Assembly: GCA_020723485.1 (NCBI GenBank)
Contig: DYIU01000002.1
Coordinates: forward strand, 653,543 to 717,542
DNA length: 64,000 nt
Direction of reading: 5' to 3'
DNA from: Acidimicrobium ferrooxidans
GTDB taxonomy: Bacteria > Actinomycetota > Geothermincolia > Fen-727 > Anoxymicrobiaceae
Shown here: piece by piece, positions 8,216 to 16,735 of the stretch
Layout: each line of letters starts with the position of its first letter
How positions within the stretch are numbered: the first letter of the stretch is position 1
Program-made: the position numbers and the translations under genes
The notes under the pieces: model-generated
Told to the model about the DNA's origin: nothing
The model's input: the letters and a program-made list of their open reading frames with translations, nothing else
Database searches by the model: none

Positions 8216-10504
8216 ATGAGTGAAACAGTCAAACCCAGGTATCTCAACATGGACATCTCAACACGTTGCCAGCTTTCATGTCCCGCATGCCCGAACGGGC
8301 GAGGCACGCTGGCCGGGCCCGATGTGGGAATCGGGGACATGGAGTTCTCTGATTTCAAGGCTCTGTTAGAGAATAATCCGAACCTCGCCGGAATCGAGAT
8401 CGGCAACTGGGGAGAACCTCTACTCAATCCCGAGCTGGGCAGCTTCCTCGAATTCGCTGACTGTTGCGGCGTCGGCATAATCCTCAATACGAACCTGAAC
8501 CAGAGAAGGAACGGACTGATGGGGTCCATAGTGAAAAACCGGGTACGAGCGATGGTTTGTTCGCTGGACGGCGCCACACAGGAGTCATACGAGACCTACC
8601 GTGTCGGCGGAAACCTCGAGGCGGCGGTGGAGAATGCGGCGGAGATCACGAAGCTCAAGATGGAGATCGGCTCCCCCTTCCCCAGGCTCATCTGGAAGTT
8701 CATCGTCTTCGGACACAACGAGCATGAGATAACTTTGGCCAGGAAGATGGCGAAAGGCCTGGGGATGGAGTTCCAGCTCGCCCTCCCCATCGATCTTGAC
8801 ATCGGTGTAGGTGCGGACATCGAATGCGCATTCTCCCCTCCCCGGAACACCGAACAGCTTAGGAATGAACTGGGTTACACAACATATGAGGAATTCGGAG
8901 AGGTTCTCGGCTTCTATCCGTGGCACGGAGCATGCATACAGCTGTGGGAACAGCCGGTCGTCAACTGGAACGGCGACATGCTGGGGTGCTGCAACTCACA
9001 GAACTCAACAGGAGGCAACGCTTTCAGGGACGGACTGCAGCTGAGTGTCAACACGACCGTAATGCGTCACGCCAGGGCTATGGTCTCCGGTCGCGAGCCG
9101 GACAGAGGGGGAGTCTTCTGCTCACGTTGCACTGTATACAGCCGCATGAACCGAACTGGCAACTGGCTGAAGCTCTCGTGGACGAACCGTACTGCGAACT
9201 TCTTCATCAGGCACTTGGCCACCCCCCATCTGTCCGAGCGATTGGACGCTTTCGTCTGCTCGCACCTGCAGAGAAGGCTGGAGCTCTGGCATTACTGGTA
9301 CATACCGGGCAAATTCTCCCTCGCCGACCTGGGACTCAGGGTGACCAGCGCGGAAGGACCGGATCTCGAGGAAAGTTGCGCATTCAGAACTCCCGAGATG
9401 AAGGAGTCGGACACGCCGCGAACGGAGCGTCATCGTGCGGATATCCCCATCGTAGTCGTGCTCTACCACCGCGAGGAAGAGACGCGCATGATGTTCGAGC
9501 AGCTTGCCCGGGTGACCGACGGCTACTCGTTGATAATTGTCAACAACGGTTTCGACGACTCCGACTTCATCAGGGGACTCAACCCCCTCCATTACATCGA
9601 GAACGAGGAGAACACCGGTGCCATCCGGGGTATCAACCAGGGCCTGGAGCTCGCAGAAGAAGAGTATGCGGCGGTACTGCACAATGACATCCTCATATAC
9701 GAGGAAGGCTGGCTCGACCACATCATCGAGTTCATGGAAAGAAGGGAGGATGTGGGGCTGGTGGGACTGGGGGGCTGGCATTCAGTATCAGCAGGCGGTC
9801 TTCCAACTGGCCACGTGGCGGACGTCGACAGGGAGGGCTGGCGGCCTGGTCAGCCGGTATGGAGGTTTACCGAGGTCGCGGCCATCGATGGGACAGGGTG
9901 GGTGACGCGGAGCGGCGCCGCGGGTCTCGATACGCGATTCGGAGACGACATCCGAACTGCTGCGCTCGATATCTCCCTTCACTGTCGCGAAGAGGGCATG
10001 AAGGTCCACTGTGTGGCGCTCGAGACGAGTCCACTACCGGGCCGCGATGACCCCGTCTCCATGGAAGCCGGGAAGGCCCTGGCCGAGAAATGGAAGCGGC
10101 TCCTGCCCGTTTGCAGAGAGTATGTCGATGAGAAACGGTCACTGGAGGAAATAGAGCGCCTGAGCAAGAGCCGGCGCTACCCGTCCCTGCAAGAGGAGAG
10201 GGCACGGCTGGGAGTGGAGCTCGAGGAGATCGCGATCCGTGCACGACGGCTGGAAACCGAGATTGGTGACAATGCGCCGGAGCTTTCAAGGCTCTCCAGT
10301 ATCGTGGAACAAAGGCGGGCTAGGCCCGCGGGCGGCGCGACAGACGCGAGCGCGGCGCGAGATGAATGCGACTACGATTCGGCGGAAGCCGCGTCTCCTT
10401 CAGGTCTTGCGAGCAGGTTCATCCATCTCGCCAGGACTCATGGTCTTTACTCAGCCGTCAAGAGATCCTTGACCTATGCCAGGAGGAAGGCGGGCAGCCA
10501 GTGA
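8216..10504 (+). CDS. Radical SAM-glycosyltransferase fusion protein
   Basis: A 762-residue fusion. The N-terminal radical SAM domain carries CQLSCPAC (Cys18, Cys22, Cys25) for the [4Fe-4S] cluster, followed by an EIGNWGEPLLNPE stretch. A cysteine-containing segment at about 235-320 (HGACIQLWE, NGDMLGCCNSQ, FCSRC) resembles a SPASM auxiliary-cluster domain. Residues about 410-600 are a family 2 glycosyltransferase with the LHNDILIYEEGW motif, then a coiled coil and basic tail. The ATG at 8216 is chosen for GAGG 7 bases upstream. The glycosyltransferase half contains a perfect copy of 325 bp found in the next gene. The reaction is unknown; radical sugar or peptide modification coupled to glycosyl transfer is an inference. 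Confidence 0.85.
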   Translation: MSETVKPRYLNMDISTRCQLSCPACPNGRGTLAGPDVGIGDMEFSDFKALLENNPNLAGIEIGNWGEPLLNPELGSFLEFADCCGVGIILNTNLNQRRNGLMGSIVKNRVRAMVCSLDGATQESYETYRVGGNLEAAVENAAEITKLKMEIGSPFPRLIWKFIVFGHNEHEITLARKMAKGLGMEFQLALPIDLDIGVGADIECAFSPPRNTEQLRNELGYTTYEEFGEVLGFYPWHGACIQLWEQPVVNWNGDMLGCCNSQNSTGGNAFRDGLQLSVNTTVMRHARAMVSGREPDRGGVFCSRCTVYSRMNRTGNWLKLSWTNRTANFFIRHLATPHLSERLDAFVCSHLQRRLELWHYWYIPGKFSLADLGLRVTSAEGPDLEESCAFRTPEMKESDTPRTERHRADIPIVVVLYHREEETRMMFEQLARVTDGYSLIIVNNGFDDSDFIRGLNPLHYIENEENTGAIRGINQGLELAEEEYAAVLHNDILIYEEGWLDHIIEFMERREDVGLVGLGGWHSVSAGGLPTGHVADVDREGWRPGQPVWRFTEVAAIDGTGWVTRSGAAGLDTRFGDDIRTAALDISLHCREEGMKVHCVALETSPLPGRDDPVSMEAGKALAEKWKRLLPVCREYVDEKRSLEEIERLSKSRRYPSLQEERARLGVELEEIAIRARRLETEIGDNAPELSRLSSIVEQRRARPAGGATDASAARDECDYDSAEAASPSGLASRFIHLARTHGLYSAVKRSLTYARRKAGSQ
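9444..9768 (+). repeat. 325-bp perfect direct repeat, copy 1
   Basis: This stretch is identical, base for base by reading, to 10528-10852, offset 1084 bp. It covers the catalytic N-terminal half of the glycosyltransferase domain in the radical SAM fusion gene. Outside it the two genes diverge at once at both ends. Confidence 0.95.
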
Positions 10505-10505
10505 G

Positions 10506-11507
10506 ATGAGTGCAAGAGATCTGATGGTCCCCATCGTAGTCGTGCTCTACCACCGCGAGGAAGAGACGCGCATGATGTTCGAGCAGCTTGCCCGGGTGAC
10601 CGACGGCTACTCGTTGATAATTGTCAACAACGGTTTCGACGACTCCGACTTCATCAGGGGACTCAACCCCCTCCATTACATCGAGAACGAGGAGAACACC
10701 GGTGCCATCCGGGGTATCAACCAGGGCCTGGAGCTCGCAGAAGAAGAGTATGCGGCGGTACTGCACAATGACATCCTCATATACGAGGAAGGCTGGCTCG
10801 ACCACATCATCGAGTTCATGGAAAGAAGGGAGGATGTGGGGCTGGTGGGACTTCAGGGTTCTCATACCATCAACGATGACGGGCATTTCGACTACGAATC
10901 GAACGTCGCACCCTGCAGAGGTCGGTGCCCGGACAGCCTGAGGCCCACCTGGCGATTTTCGGAAGTTGCGATGATAGACGGCATCGGCTGGGTGATGCGG
11001 AACGCGGGCATCTTCCTCGAGGAAAGTTACGGGATGATGCATTGCTATGACCTGGACTTGTCACTGCGGTACATATCCGCCGGATTCCGTGTCTATGTGA
11101 TGCCGGTCGATTTCGGGCATCTCATCCATGGCTCAAGCGGCGATATCGAACTCGAGAGGTCCTCCCGAGGTCGACAGGACTACCTGGAACGAATAGGCGG
11201 CGATGACGACAGGTATTTCGACAAGGTGACCGAGCAGTTCAAGAGCATCTGGCATGAGATGCTCCCGATTACACGTGGCTTCAGGGACGAGGCTTATGGA
11301 TACCTGAGAGCGGAAGAACTGCGCCGCGAAAGCAGGGCTCTCGAACAAGAGTTGTGTGACGAGATCGCTCGTCAGAAGACGGAAATCGGCAGAGCAACCT
11401 CGTACATCAGTGATCTCAGCAGGGAAGCGAAGCGGCAGCGCGACGAAATCGAGCGTCTTCGCTTCCTTCTAGGGAATGCGTGTGAACCCGGCGACGGACC
11501 GGGCTAG
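10506..11507 (+). CDS. Family 2 glycosyltransferase with coiled-coil tail
   Basis: A 333-residue protein with the same plan as the gene at 4406: family 2 glycosyltransferase (about residues 7-210; VVVLYHREE, VNNGFDD, VLHNDILIYEEGW, MIDGIGWVMRN, CYDLDLSLRY), a LLPI-TRGFRDE motif shared with its paralogues, and a coiled coil (about 270-325). It lacks the basic tail of the others. Its ATG starts one base after the stop of the radical SAM fusion gene, with AGGAGG about 19 bases upstream inside that gene, so translation is probably coupled. The first half is identical to the upstream gene while the second half is quite different, pointing to recent conversion or duplication. Confidence 0.83.
   Translation: MSARDLMVPIVVVLYHREEETRMMFEQLARVTDGYSLIIVNNGFDDSDFIRGLNPLHYIENEENTGAIRGINQGLELAEEEYAAVLHNDILIYEEGWLDHIIEFMERREDVGLVGLQGSHTINDDGHFDYESNVAPCRGRCPDSLRPTWRFSEVAMIDGIGWVMRNAGIFLEESYGMMHCYDLDLSLRYISAGFRVYVMPVDFGHLIHGSSGDIELERSSRGRQDYLERIGGDDDRYFDKVTEQFKSIWHEMLPITRGFRDEAYGYLRAEELRRESRALEQELCDEIARQKTEIGRATSYISDLSREAKRQRDEIERLRFLLGNACEPGDGPG
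10528..10852 (+). repeat. 325-bp perfect direct repeat, copy 2
   Basis: Second copy of the repeat at 9444-9768. It is in the same codon phase in both genes, so recombination between copies would delete 1084 bp and leave an in-frame radical SAM-glycosyltransferase fusion with a different acceptor half. Confidence 0.95.
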
Positions 11508-11527
11508 AACCTGAAGGGCCGGAGTGT

Positions 11528-12340
11528 TCATCGGCCGGTCTTAACCAACTCCACCAGGCGCGGCAGGACCTCCCCGGTCTTGCCCACTATCCCGACGTCG
11601 ATGATGTCGGCGAAGCAGCACTCGGTAGCGTTCACCTCGACGAGCCTGGCGCCGGCCCGCTTGGCTCTCACCGGGAGAGAAGCCGCCGGCCAGACCACGC
11701 CCGAGGTCCCGAGGATGAGCATCACGTCGCAGTTCTCGGACTCGTGGGACGCCTGCGGCATCTGCTGGACGGGCTCGCCGAATCCGACCACGTCGAGCAT
11801 GCAGGCTCCCCCGCACGAGCACCTCGAGATGAGCCTCATCAGGCCGGCCAGGTCGCCCGCACCCAGCAGGTCCAGCAGTTCGTGGCCCATGGCTACGAGC
11901 TCTTCTCTCTCGAGACGGACCTTCGCGCCGCAGGACATGCAGGAGAGCCTGCAGACGTTGCCGTGCACTTCAAGGACGTCGGTGTTGCCCGCCTCTCGGT
12001 GGAAGTTGTCGATGTTCTGGGTGATGACCGCCCTGAGGATTCCCATCCTCTCGAGCTCCGCGAGGGCGTCGTGCCCCGGGTTGGGCCGGGCGTCTTCGTA
12101 GCAGGCGAGGAACTCCGATATGAACTGGAACGTGGTGTCCGGGACCGCCGAGCCGCTGAGCAGCCCGGAGAAGAGGTCGCCCCCTCCCAACTCGTCGGGG
12201 TCGTAGCGGTCCCAGAGCCCCCCCGGGTCCCTGAAAGTCGGGATGCCGCTCTCCTCGGACATGCCGGCGCCTGTGAACGCCACCAGCCGTTTCGCGCCGC
12301 CGACGAGCCGCACCGCTTCGACTAACCGCTCTTCATCCAT
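11528..12340 (-). CDS. Sir2-family NAD-dependent protein deacylase
   Basis: A 270-residue sirtuin that removes acyl groups from lysines, consuming NAD. Visible motifs are FTGAGMSEESGIPTFRD (NAD pocket), TQNIDNFH with the conserved Asn and Asp, the catalytic His in EVHGN, and zinc cysteines in SCMSCG and CSCGGAC. The ATG at 12340 has GGGGTG 6 bases upstream; a GTG at 12349 is less likely. A known target of bacterial sirtuins is acetyl-CoA synthetase, whose gene is in this window at 59.3-61.3 kb, but no acetyltransferase partner is adjacent. It converges with the glycosyltransferase gene at its 3' end. Confidence 0.92.
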   Translation of the reverse strand: MDEERLVEAVRLVGGAKRLVAFTGAGMSEESGIPTFRDPGGLWDRYDPDELGGGDLFSGLLSGSAVPDTTFQFISEFLACYEDARPNPGHDALAELERMGILRAVITQNIDNFHREAGNTDVLEVHGNVCRLSCMSCGAKVRLEREELVAMGHELLDLLGAGDLAGLMRLISRCSCGGACMLDVVGFGEPVQQMPQASHESENCDVMLILGTSGVVWPAASLPVRAKRAGARLVEVNATECCFADIIDVGIVGKTGEVLPRLVELVKTGR

Positions 12341-12471
12341 GCTCTTCACCCCGCGTCGTCCATTCTAATCCTGGAGCGGCAGCCGCGGTAGTCGCAACTT
12401 GATGGCGGCTTGCTCTGTATGTTAGCTTGCCCATGGAAGCGCTCGTCATGCGCGGAAGGGGGATACCTCCA

Positions 12472-12858
12472 ATGAAGAAGCTCACTTCGGTCGCGGTCCT
12501 CTCATTGCTGGTCGTGGTCTGCATCGCGTGCCTTGGCTGCGGTGGCAGCGGGACTACCACGGATGACACCGACGACGGAACCGTGACCCCGCCTTCCGGC
12601 GGCATCGATGTGCTGGGCACTTACACGGTCAGGGGGACGTCGGCCGACACCTATCACATCACGCCGTACCCGGACAACACCTACGTGATGACCTACAAGG
12701 GGACTCCGTCCCGGGGAACATACACCGTCTCCGGCACGACGATGGTCCTCAAGCCCGAGACGGGGAGCAGCATTACCCTCGAGATCAAAGACGGGGGCGA
12801 CGTGCTCGAGCAGGCGTCCCCCGACGTCATCACCTGGAAGAAGATAACCGCCGAGTAA
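12472..12858 (+). CDS. Lipocalin-like lipoprotein, 128 aa
   Basis: An exported small protein. A positively charged start (MKKL), a hydrophobic stretch and ACLGCGG make a lipoprotein signal peptide, though the residue three before the cysteine is itself Cys rather than Leu. An Asp/Thr linker follows, then about 80 residues of beta-strand-rich sequence (GTYTVRG, TYVMTYKG, RGTYTVSGTTMVLKP) like small lipocalin or DUF5640-type domains that often follow GTYT strands. AAGGGGG lies 9-10 bases before the ATG. Its stop codon overlaps the arm of a hairpin carrying GGGGTCAGGTC. Function unknown. Confidence 0.75.
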   Translation: MKKLTSVAVLSLLVVVCIACLGCGGSGTTTDDTDDGTVTPPSGGIDVLGTYTVRGTSADTYHITPYPDNTYVMTYKGTPSRGTYTVSGTTMVLKPETGSSITLEIKDGGDVLEQASPDVITWKKITAE

Positions 12859-12893
12859 ACGCAACAATGGGGTCAGGTCAATTTGTTGCGTTT
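12857..12893. repeat. GGGGTCAG hairpin between convergent genes
   Basis: AAACGCAACA (12857-12866) and TGTTGCGTTT (12884-12893) form a perfect 10-bp stem around a loop with GGGGTCAGGTC (12869-12879). The TAA stops of both convergent genes overlap the outer ends of the stem. It may serve as a shared transcription end. Confidence 0.75.
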
Positions 12894-13957
12894 TAGGGTC
12901 CAGGAAGCGTGTTCCTTCCTTTCTTGCGTTTCCGGTCTGGCTTGAGACCCAGGAACACCGCCCCGGTGACCCACCACTGCCGCAGCAACAGGAACGATAG
13001 GGCAAGCGGCAGCGTCACGCCGGTTATGAACGACACCAGCACCTCCAGCCACCCGCTTCCGAACGTGAGCTGAAGCATCAGGAAATGTGAGACGTAGATG
13101 TCCATGGTCACAAGGCCGAACCAGGCCAAAGTCTCCCTACCCCGTCCCTGCTTCAAGGCCCTGATGACGCCGACGCACAGCAGGATGCCGAGGATGGCCA
13201 TCGAGTATCGGATAACATACGCTGCGGGCGTCTTAAAGAGGTCCACCAGTGAGAATGGGAACTTGTAAGGGTCGATGCGCTCGTAGTAGTAGAGGAGCGT
13301 GAACAGGAGCAGGAAGACCGCCGAAGGCCCCGCCAGTACGGTGTTGACCTTCTCGCGGCCGAACGCCTCGAGCCGCGACCTGTGCTTGTGCGCGAGGTAA
13401 CCCAGGGCGAAGAAAGCGAAGAAGTACTTGACCTGCATAACCCCGAGGTCGTCAAACGGCACGAAGTTCACTGCCACGAAGATAGCCCCGAGCGAGATCT
13501 CCCCCATCCAGCTGTGTCTCCTCTCCAGGTATGCCGCCGGGATGAGGAGCAGGGAGCAGAGGAACAGCGTCGGCAGGAACCACAGCCCTATCGCGGGATG
13601 CAGGATGTTGTCCTTGAGCGACGACAGGAACGTCGCCGGCCAGTGGTGTACGTAACGGTTCACCAGGTAGTAGACGGGTATCCACGCGAAGAACGGCGGG
13701 AGGAGTCGCAGGGCGCGGTCGCGCACTCTGACGCGCTTCCCGAAGAGCACGTACCCGCTGATGAGGAAGAACAGCGGCATGTGGAAAGAGTATATGAACT
13801 TGCTCACGTAGAGCTCGAGGTTGTAAGCGGGAGCGACCAGAAGGTTCTCGGCGTTGGCGATGGCGTGACCGAGCACGACGAGCAGAATAGAAAATCCCCT
13901 GAGCGCGTCGACAGCGGTGTCCCTGCCGGGCGGGACTCCCACCCTGGGGACCTTCAA
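12893..13957 (-). CDS. Membrane acyltransferase, acyltransferase-3 family
   Basis: A 354-residue integral membrane protein with about ten hydrophobic segments. The signature VDALRGFSILLVVLGHA (catalytic His) and the FIYSFHMPLFFLISGYVLF stretch identify the acyltransferase-3 (OafA/WecH-like) family, which moves acetyl or succinyl groups onto cell-surface sugars. The basic C-terminal tail is cytoplasmic. The start is uncertain: TTG at 13957 is listed, with a GTG five codons later as an alternative. It may decorate the glycan made by the glycosyltransferase region, but there is no direct linkage. Confidence 0.85.
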   Translation of the reverse strand: MKVPRVGVPPGRDTAVDALRGFSILLVVLGHAIANAENLLVAPAYNLELYVSKFIYSFHMPLFFLISGYVLFGKRVRVRDRALRLLPPFFAWIPVYYLVNRYVHHWPATFLSSLKDNILHPAIGLWFLPTLFLCSLLLIPAAYLERRHSWMGEISLGAIFVAVNFVPFDDLGVMQVKYFFAFFALGYLAHKHRSRLEAFGREKVNTVLAGPSAVFLLLFTLLYYYERIDPYKFPFSLVDLFKTPAAYVIRYSMAILGILLCVGVIRALKQGRGRETLAWFGLVTMDIYVSHFLMLQLTFGSGWLEVLVSFITGVTLPLALSFLLLRQWWVTGAVFLGLKPDRKRKKGRNTLPGP

Positions 13958-14100
13958 CAGCCCGAGCGCCCTGTTCCACTTCGGCCGCGCGGCTCCCCTC
14001 CGGCGGGCGTCGCCGCCGACGGTATCACTCCGGGTGGGAGAAGTGCCGGGCTCAACGGGGCTTATCTTCCGGGTCTCCTTTCCAGGCGGCGATGGCGAAC

Positions 14101-14109
14101 TGCTATATT
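14101..14109 (+). promoter_or_regulatory. Extended -10 promoter element, candidate
   Basis: TGCTATATT (TG-N-TATATT) lies about 65 bases upstream of the flavoprotein ATG at 14174, in the divergent spacer. No clear -35 hexamer is seen. Confidence 0.35.
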
Positions 14110-14173
14110 ATATCCCGGCCGCTCGAGCGGGGCCGTCCCGCCCCGCGAGGCCGCGCCTTGAAAGGGGTTCAAG

Positions 14174-15511
14174 ATGAAGGTTGCTGTCGTAGGCGCCGGA
14201 GCCGCCGGCCTTGCGGCCACATATGCGCTGAAGAAGCAGGGCGTCGACGTCACCTGCTTTGAGGCGTCAGGCGCGGTGGGAGGGCGCGCCAGGTGCTACG
14301 AGAAGAACGGTTTCATCTTCGACACGGGCGCCCAGTTCATGGTCAGCATGTGCGAGGCACAGACCAGGCTCGCCCGCGAGCTGGGGCTTGCCGACCAGAT
14401 ACTGCCTTTCGACCTCAAGGTCTCCCTCTGGAGGGACGGCAGCATATACCCGCTGCCGGCGACCGGCAGCTTCGCCAACCTGGTAAACGGCATCCCGGAC
14501 CTCCTCAGGTTCCGCGGCCTCCCGTTCAGGGTCTACCCCCAGATGGCGAGAGTCGGGCTGGCGATGCTCAAGCGCTACATGAACGTCGAATTCGGGAAGA
14601 TGAGCCAGCCGTGCCTGCTCGACCTGGGTGATACCAGCGTCGCCGATTTCGTCCTCGAGCACGGGGGTCCCGAAGCCCTCGACTGGGCGATGGCCCCGAT
14701 GACCGCCAGCCTCACACTGGGAGAAGCGGACGAGGTAGGGATTGCCCACCTCATATGCCTGCTGGGGTTCTACTCTGGCCTGCTCCTCATGGAGAAGGGC
14801 ATCGGGTCGCTGCCGTCGGCGCTCCATGACGCGTTGAAAGACGAGGTAAGGTTATCGACCCCCGTCAGGGAAGTGGTGATCGACGGTGGAGCCGTCAGGG
14901 GCGTCGAGGTCGACGACGGGTTCTTCGAAGCGGACCACGTCATCTGCGCGACGACCGCTTCCGCAGCACTTAAAATAGCGCCCGACCTGCCGGACTCCAT
15001 CGCCGGGCCGCTCGAGAAGGTACGCTACAGCTCCACAATCCACGTGATGCTCGCCATGGAGAGGCGGCTGCTGCCCGCGGGGCTGTACGCGGTGTCGCTC
15101 CCCAGGGGGGCGGGAAGCTTCCTTCCGGCACTCAACGAGTGCAGTGACAAATCTCCGTACCTGGCGCCGCCGGGCTCGGGGCTCTCTCACTGCGTCACTT
15201 ACGGCCGGCGCGCCCGGGGGCTGTTCGAGCTCGATGACGACGAGGTGGTCGAGCGTGTGCTCCAGGAGGTAAGGCGCTTCATCCCGTCGGCCACCGGGCA
15301 GCCCCTGATGGCGGAGGTGGTCCGCTGGGACGAGGCCATATGCCTGGAATCCCCAGGGCAGTTCCCCGCGATATACTGCCTGAAGCGGAACGCCATGGAC
15401 GACGTCCGGGGTCTGCACCTGGCGGGCGAGTACATGTACCTGATATCTTCAGTGGAGGGAGCACTGCGGAGCGGTGAGGACGCCGCGGCCGCCGTGCTCG
15501 CTTCGTCCTGA
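14174..15511 (+). CDS. FAD-dependent amine-oxidase-fold oxidoreductase (protoporphyrinogen oxidase/CrtI-like)
   Basis: A 445-residue flavoprotein. The dinucleotide-binding GAGAAGLAATYALKKQG (residues 7-23), the EASGAVGGRARCYEK segment and the C-terminal GLHLAGEY FAD site define the amine-oxidase/phytoene-desaturase superfamily. The substrate is not evident. The overall length and DTGAQFM stretch are compatible with protoporphyrinogen oxidase-like enzymes. It is followed after 16 bp by an iron-sulfur CCG protein, so the pair probably forms an electron-transfer operon; no other haem or carotenoid genes are nearby. AAAGGGG sits upstream of the ATG. Confidence 0.8.
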   Translation: MKVAVVGAGAAGLAATYALKKQGVDVTCFEASGAVGGRARCYEKNGFIFDTGAQFMVSMCEAQTRLARELGLADQILPFDLKVSLWRDGSIYPLPATGSFANLVNGIPDLLRFRGLPFRVYPQMARVGLAMLKRYMNVEFGKMSQPCLLDLGDTSVADFVLEHGGPEALDWAMAPMTASLTLGEADEVGIAHLICLLGFYSGLLLMEKGIGSLPSALHDALKDEVRLSTPVREVVIDGGAVRGVEVDDGFFEADHVICATTASAALKIAPDLPDSIAGPLEKVRYSSTIHVMLAMERRLLPAGLYAVSLPRGAGSFLPALNECSDKSPYLAPPGSGLSHCVTYGRRARGLFELDDDEVVERVLQEVRRFIPSATGQPLMAEVVRWDEAICLESPGQFPAIYCLKRNAMDDVRGLHLAGEYMYLISSVEGALRSGEDAAAAVLASS

Positions 15512-15527
15512 GACAAAGGAGCAGGTG

Positions 15528-16508
15528 ATGTTCGACGAGAGCAAATGCGACCTCTGCGGTGACTGCTTCGCACTGTGCCCTTACCTGCGGTACGACCGCG
15601 ATGAAGCGGTGTCGCAGTTCAAGCAGCTGATGGATGGCGGAACGCCCCCGGCTGTCGGCGAGTGCGTCACATGCGTGGCGTGCAACCAGTTCTGCGAGAA
15701 GGGAGCCCGGCCTTTCGACCTCATCCTGGCCCGCCAGGAGGAGACAGGCGTACTTAACGTCCCCGAGCAGAACACCACCCTCTTCCGCAACCTGCCGAAC
15801 GCCCCGAGCGAGGTCGTCGAGGGAGATGCCGGGAAGCCGGCCCTGTCGTTGTGCAGCGTCGGCGAGATGCTCCCGGGCCTCTTCGAGGGCCCGCTCTTCG
15901 AGGGTCTCACCGTCCTGAAGGGAGGGGATTACTTCTGCAGTGTGGGGTGGGTCCATCTCGGGTACGAGACCCCGGTCCGCGAGAACGCCCCCCGTGTCAT
16001 CAAGAACCTCGCCGCCACAGGCGCGGAGGAGATAATCTTCTACCACGACGACTGCTACGCTCTGGCCGCGTCTATGGCACCCGACTACGGCATCGACGTG
16101 CCGTTCCGCCCTGTGCACATCATCGAGTACCTGCTGGAACGTGTTAGGGAGAGGGAGGGCGACGTGAAGCCGCTCGGCCTCAAGGTCGCGTACCAGCAGC
16201 CGTGCGCCTCCCGCTACACGCCGTGGAAAGACGAGCAGCTTGACGAGCTGTTCGCGCTCATCGGCGTCGAGCGAGTGGAAAGGGAGCACGATCGCGTCAA
16301 CGCCCTCTGCTGCGGCTCGCCGGTGATGCCGCGAGACCGCGAGCGCGCGATGGGGATAAAACAGATGAACATCAGCGACGCGGTCGCTCACGGAGCGCAG
16401 GCGATGGCCTACCTCTGCCCGCTGTGCGTCCTCAACCTGCGCAAGGTCGCCGACGCCGCGGGGCTGGACAACCATCACATCATCGAGCTGGTCAAGCAGG
16501 CCCTGTAG
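15528..16508 (+). CDS. Iron-sulfur CCG-domain protein, HdrD-like
   Basis: A 326-residue cytoplasmic redox protein. The N-terminus has two classical [4Fe-4S] motifs, CDLCGDCFALCP and CVTCVACNQFCEKG. The C-terminal half has two CCG-type segments (QQPCASRY with ALCCGSP, and YLCPLC), as in the D/B subunits of heterodisulfide reductase and in glycolate oxidase GlcF-type proteins. AAGGAG lies 6 bases before the ATG. Paired with the upstream flavoprotein, it probably shuttles electrons between a flavin and a thiol or quinone partner. The exact substrate cannot be told from sequence. Confidence 0.82.
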   Translation: MFDESKCDLCGDCFALCPYLRYDRDEAVSQFKQLMDGGTPPAVGECVTCVACNQFCEKGARPFDLILARQEETGVLNVPEQNTTLFRNLPNAPSEVVEGDAGKPALSLCSVGEMLPGLFEGPLFEGLTVLKGGDYFCSVGWVHLGYETPVRENAPRVIKNLAATGAEEIIFYHDDCYALAASMAPDYGIDVPFRPVHIIEYLLERVREREGDVKPLGLKVAYQQPCASRYTPWKDEQLDELFALIGVERVEREHDRVNALCCGSPVMPRDRERAMGIKQMNISDAVAHGAQAMAYLCPLCVLNLRKVADAAGLDNHHIIELVKQAL

Positions 16509-16521
16509 ATCTGGTGTGATG

Positions 16522-16680
16522 CCGCAGGTTTGAATAACTCTGACAACAATTGTTGACAGGAGCATTCACACACAACGGAAATCAATCAAACTCGGGCACC
16601 AAAGTCGCAGCGGGCGTTACTACTGTTGTCACGAACAACAGATGATAAATACAGTTAACCGTTGAGATTCAAACCTGCGG
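16522..16680. mobile_element. MITE-like element with 14-bp perfect terminal inverted repeats
   Basis: CCGCAGGTTTGAAT (16522-16535) is exactly inverted as ATTCAAACCTGCGG (16667-16680). The 159-bp interior is lower in GC than the surroundings, carries no gene, and holds two further palindromes: one centred on CAACAATTGTTG (near 16549) and the hairpin CTGTTGT-CACGA-ACAACAG (16623-16641). It lies between convergent genes. No clear target-site duplication was found, so mobility is inferred from structure only. Confidence 0.5.
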
Positions 16681-16735
16681 GGTCATATAACATGTCGAAA
16701 GGATTCCGGTTAATTAGAATAAGAAGTACCCCTGT

